From Diplonema japonicum (taxonomy: Eukaryota; Euglenozoa; Diplonemea; Diplonemida; Diplonemidae): 64,000 nt of DNA. A model generated the notes under the pieces. It worked only from the letters and a program-made list of their open reading frames with translations, was not told the DNA's origin and ran no database searches. A program made the translations under genes and the position numbers. This document shows, piece by piece, positions 60,770 to 64,000 of the stretch. The stretch spans positions 124,001 through 188,000 of the forward strand of contig OZ025689.1 in the NCBI GenBank assembly GCA_964019335.1, in the 5' to 3' direction. Position 1 is the first letter of the stretch, and every line of letters begins with the position of its first letter.

Positions 60770-63355
60770 TCATGCATCTAGGGAGCTAGAGAGGCGGCGC
60801 CAATTTAGAAGCGCGTCCTCTGCCGCTGAAGTGGTGTGTGGTTGCGTTACGTAATCGTTGTAGTGGTAAAGAGAGCCGTCCTGAAAGGTTTCGTCCTCCT
60901 CGTATACTTCCTCATGATATGCCTCCTGCGGGCACGCTTCACCGTAGGACTCATAGTCACAGTAGTCGTACTGCGGAGGCTGCACCTGCTGCTCCATTTG
61001 GTAAGATGGTACACAGTCAGCGCTCACGCTTCTTACACCAGCTTTCTCTCCGGCCTTTTTGAATATGTTGTGAGACGCATTGCATATGGTTGGCGTAAAG
61101 GTGCAAGCTTGCATCTCTGCATCAGCTTTGCTCTTCCTCAGTTTTTCGAGCTTCATCCTTCTCTGCTTTTCATGCATTGCGCTGCGTGTTGCGAACTGCT
61201 CTGTTGCAACGCTCCTGTGAGAAGATAAAAGAAAGGGCGGGGGTGGGTTTCTTTTCGAAAAAAAACACACCTCTCACTGTCTGCCACTGATGCCGCATAG
61301 GACGTCGAAGCACCGCCAACACTGTTGTGTCCCTTGCTGAACAGGACCGCACCATGTTGCACACCGCCCTCCTGCTCCTTGGAGTGGGTTTCGTAAAGCG
61401 GTTTACGCTCGATGCGTGAAACGATTTCTTGCGTGGTTCTGAAGGGTGGATTTACAATGTGCGGGGCCAACATACTTGCTCAGCTTCGATTTGTGTACTT
61501 TGCTCTCGTTCTTCAAACTTTCCTTTTGCAGCCTCCTCCGTTCTGCTTGTTGTCCTTGCGACAGCAACCTATGAATCACCGCGTCGGGCTCTGGGTTCTC
61601 TTGCTTTTTTGAAACCCTTGTGAACAGCATCCCGCCTCTCACCTGGCTTGGCGGGCTTGGGGGTGGTGACGTGTGTTTCGATGTGATGCTCGGTGTGTAC
61701 CTAGGCTTCCCTGTCGTCTTGTCGTACTGCGCCTTCTCCGTGGCTTTGTTCACACGCTGTTCGTGCTTCATCGCCCGCATAGCTGCGTCGTTGTACAGTC
61801 TGTCCCCTGAGCACCCCTTGCGGTGTAGGTTGGAAGCCGTGGATGTGATGTTTGGCTTGAACATGTATGGGTCCGCCTTCGCGGGGCTACGCGTCTTGCA
61901 GTGCTTTTCAAACCTAGCCCCCCAGTTCTTCACAGGGCCCTGAGCACGGTCCCGCGTCAGCTCCTCTGATTTCTTTGACATGGCCACCCTCCTGTTCTCC
62001 TGGTCCTCCATCGTGTTTTCCTTGTTTTTCCGAGTGAGCGCATCATCTTTGGACGCTTTGACCTTGCTCGCCCACTCAGCCTGCCGCTGTGCAAACCCTC
62101 CTTTGACGCTCTTCGCTTTTGACGTGATTACAGGACCGCGTGAGAGGCGCGACATCTCCTCCAGGATTTTCGACTCGCGTTCTTGCTGAAGCTTATCTTG
62201 TCTGTGGTGCGGTGATAACCATGTGCGGTGACATACTTCAGCTGCTCCCTTGCAGCGCCAGCGAAGTACAACCTCTCGCCAGGTTCCATATGCTTCATAG
62301 AAGGCTTCTCTGGTGAAGGCGTTTTGGTGTTGGGGGATGCAGAGGTGCGCGGCGGCGAGTGGTACAGCACGTGCGTCTGGCGGCGCATCTCCTCCTCACG
62401 CCGCATGTCGCGGTCCGCCTGCACCAGCACCACCTCGTCGTCCTTGATTTGCTTCCTGCATGATGTTGCTCAGGTGTAATAAAACATACCCCAAAAGCCT
62501 CTGGTAGGCTTTATCATCGATCTGTTGGATCCTAAGCGGCGACTGTGAATTGCCGGACTTCACACCAGGTGAACGCGAAGGCGACCTCGACAACGCACCC
62601 AGCGCCTCGTACTCGCCTGTCATGCCGTTTGAGGCTGTCCACACGCCAGACGTGTCATCGAGCAGCACGCCATGCCGCCAAAGCATTTCGCGTATCTGGT
62701 CACCTTTTTCATACTCGCCCGAGAGCACGTACTCCACCCGCTCATCACACAGCAGGTTGATCTCCTCTATAGGTATCTCGTCATTGTCACCGTCCGCAAC
62801 TGTTTCATGTTCCGGTTCTAAGTCAGGCTCGAGCTCTGGTTCCAAGACGGCCACGTGTTCGGATTCTTGTTGAAGTGCTTCATCATCGCATGCGACAGGA
62901 ACAAGAAGTGGCTCACTAGGCTCCTCTTCACGTGCCGCATCAAAACTAGGCGGTGTCACGGGCTGCACAACATTGTCGGTGTCCTTGCTGCCGCTCTGGG
63001 CGGGGCTCTCCTCTGGCGGATTCAGCACAGGGATGTCCCTGATAATACCCATAGCCCTGTCCTCGCGTTCTGTCCTTGCTTGCTGCGCCTTGCCCAGTGC
63101 TTCTGCTACCCTAGTTGCGTCGGCTAGCACCTTGCTGATCCCTGCCAGAGGCAGGTTTCGTCGCCTTCTGTTGGCCTCCTTTCCATCGGCAATGATGAGG
63201 CTTGATGTGCGGGACCTATTCGGCACCATGTCAGGCGTGGGGGGTGTGATCGTGCTCGAGGAACGCGTTCTTTTAAGGGCGCTGTCGCCGCTTTCACTAG
63301 ACTTGCTCCCTGTAGGGACCATGACAGGGGAACCCCGCACCACAAGCTCGTCCAT
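60770..63355 (-). CDS. Basic, disordered multi-exon protein, possibly cytoskeletal
   Basis: Five exons join in frame to 807 aa: 62490-63355, 62237-62455, 61476-62201, 61271-61438, 60770-61214; introns 34, 35, 37 and 56 nt. The N terminus is Ser/Pro-rich, then acidic (EPELEPDLEPEHE). A central UVR-like helical pair (ERVEYVLSGEYEKGDQIREMLWRHGV) is followed by a long charged helical region. Short F/Y-x-P-x-I motifs recur (YMFKPNITS, YTPSITSK, CTFTPTICN), as in many flagellar proteins of euglenozoans. The C terminus is acidic and Tyr-rich. No enzyme domain. Confidence 0.65.
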
Positions 63356-63486
63356 TTTTCCTTGTCACCCTGTGATGCGGTGATGTTGTCGAGGGGAGGA
63401 AGAGGGGAAATAATTCACTATAATGGGAAGAAGTGTTAGCAACGACCCACCAGCCAAAGAAAAAAAGAAGGGGTCGAAGTCTAAAC

Positions 63487-64000
63487 TCACGTCGTTATGC
63501 TGTTGTAAGCCGCCAGAAGAGGGGGGGTTGCCTTAAGTGCGAGGCCTGTGATGTTCGCCATGACAGCGTCCGCGTGTTGCTTGTTATTGGCAGCGGCACA
63601 GAGCTGCATCATGTTGGTGTGGATACGCGGGCTTGTGGCGTTGTAAGTTTTGAGTGCTTCGATGTACTTTTCGTGACCGTCCTCAAGGGAGCCTGTTTGC
63701 ACACAGCCTTTGATGAAGGTGCTGTATGTGATCTCCGAGGGCTTAACAGATTCGGCAAGCCTTGTCCACGCACTGTGAAGGGGCCGCATCGCTCCCAAGT
63801 CTTTGTAAACGGCTAGTAATGCGGTCCACTCTTTGACGGTGGGCACGATACCGCTTGCAATGCACTTTGTCCAGATCTCTTCGGCGAGGGTGGTATTCGA
63901 GTCGCATTTGCCGAGAACTGCGAGGAGCGTGAACCTGTCTGGCGTGACAGAAGTCTTCTTCAGCATGTAGGTGAACAGTTCGTGTGCATCGTCAGCATTG
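63487..64000 (-). CDS. Pentatricopeptide repeat (PPR) protein, 5' end outside window
   Basis: The frame is open from the window edge to a TGA at 63487 (171 codons). It contains four PPR-like units of about 35 residues: TPDRFTLLAVLGKCDSNTTL, PTVKEWTALLAVYKDLGAMR, PSEITYSTFIKGCVQTGSLE and PRIHTNMMQLCAAANNKQHA. PPR proteins bind organellar RNA. The last codons (ITT then TGA) overlap a GTGAGT donor-like site followed by TTATAG at about 63417, so a further exon cannot be excluded, but it would run close to the next gene. Confidence 0.75.
   Translation of the reverse strand, partial: NADDAHELFTYMLKKTSVTPDRFTLLAVLGKCDSNTTLAEEIWTKCIASGIVPTVKEWTALLAVYKDLGAMRPLHSAWTRLAESVKPSEITYSTFIKGCVQTGSLEDGHEKYIEALKTYNATSPRIHTNMMQLCAAANNKQHADAVMANITGLALKATPPLLAAYNSITT

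Noticed and set aside
1-64000. CRISPR arrays, prokaryotic operons, ribosome binding sites
   Set aside because: The sequence is eukaryotic; no regularly spaced direct repeats with unique spacers were seen.

Overview
The window is eukaryotic nuclear DNA from a protist. Coding sequence is fairly GC-rich. Genes are separated by, and their introns filled with, long A, T, G and C homopolymers. About 25 host genes are readable and every one lies on the minus strand across the full 64 kb. Introns are tiny GT..AG introns, mostly 33-56 nt, usually starting GTAT. A long single-strand gene array, very short introns, abundant LINEs and recent tandem gene copies suggest a euglenozoan of diplonemid type. 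That placement is inference; no rRNA, spliced-leader gene or other marker was found.

Layout, low to high coordinate (the reverse of transcription). 1-3 kb: 3' part of a Dpy-30-like protein gene, a PEX22-like peroxisome gene and a LYR-motif protein gene. 3.4-10.7 kb: two copies of phosphoserine aminotransferase, identical over 1,359 bp, with a decayed APE-type LINE between them. 11-14.4 kb: a second LINE family and a ubiquitin-like/protein kinase gene. 14.5-24.2 kb: a cluster of LINE 3'-end tags, an AhpD-like protein with in-frame TGA (candidate selenoprotein), TFIIIB subunit BRF1, a CX9C protein, a TraB-like membrane protein, a superoxide-dismutase-fold protein (probably mitoribosomal), a third LINE and a ubiquitin protease. 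24.2-29.7 kb: gene-poor, repeats and decayed transposons. 29.8-46.2 kb: ankyrin membrane protein, a piggyBac remnant, carnitine acyltransferase, a WD40 protein, two paralogous PH-like coiled-coil proteins separated by a second piggyBac remnant, an unknown protein, RPA1, a CDK-like kinase and a membrane carboxylesterase. 46.2-49.4 kb: non-coding, MITE-like repeats and a LINE tail. 49.4-64 kb: an unknown protein, a helical mitochondrial-type protein, Hip/ST13, a centrin, a pogo-like transposon, an MFS transporter, a five-exon SH3-repeat membrane protein, a five-exon basic protein and a PPR protein.

The genes are housekeeping and not an obvious pathway: peroxisome (PEX22-like, carnitine acyltransferase), mitochondrion (LYR, CX9C, SOD-fold, PPR), Pol III transcription, replication, cytoskeleton and serine synthesis. 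The most unusual signal is in the mobile DNA. LINE copies of at least three families, plus short hairpin-bearing 3'-end tags, all start exactly at A-tracts on the plus strand, so their sense 3' ends abut T-tracts. This suggests retrotransposition primed by an oligo(A) target and a U-ended RNA, the mirror image of L1. Splice junctions given below were chosen by reading frame and checked by codon arithmetic; they are not experimentally supported.
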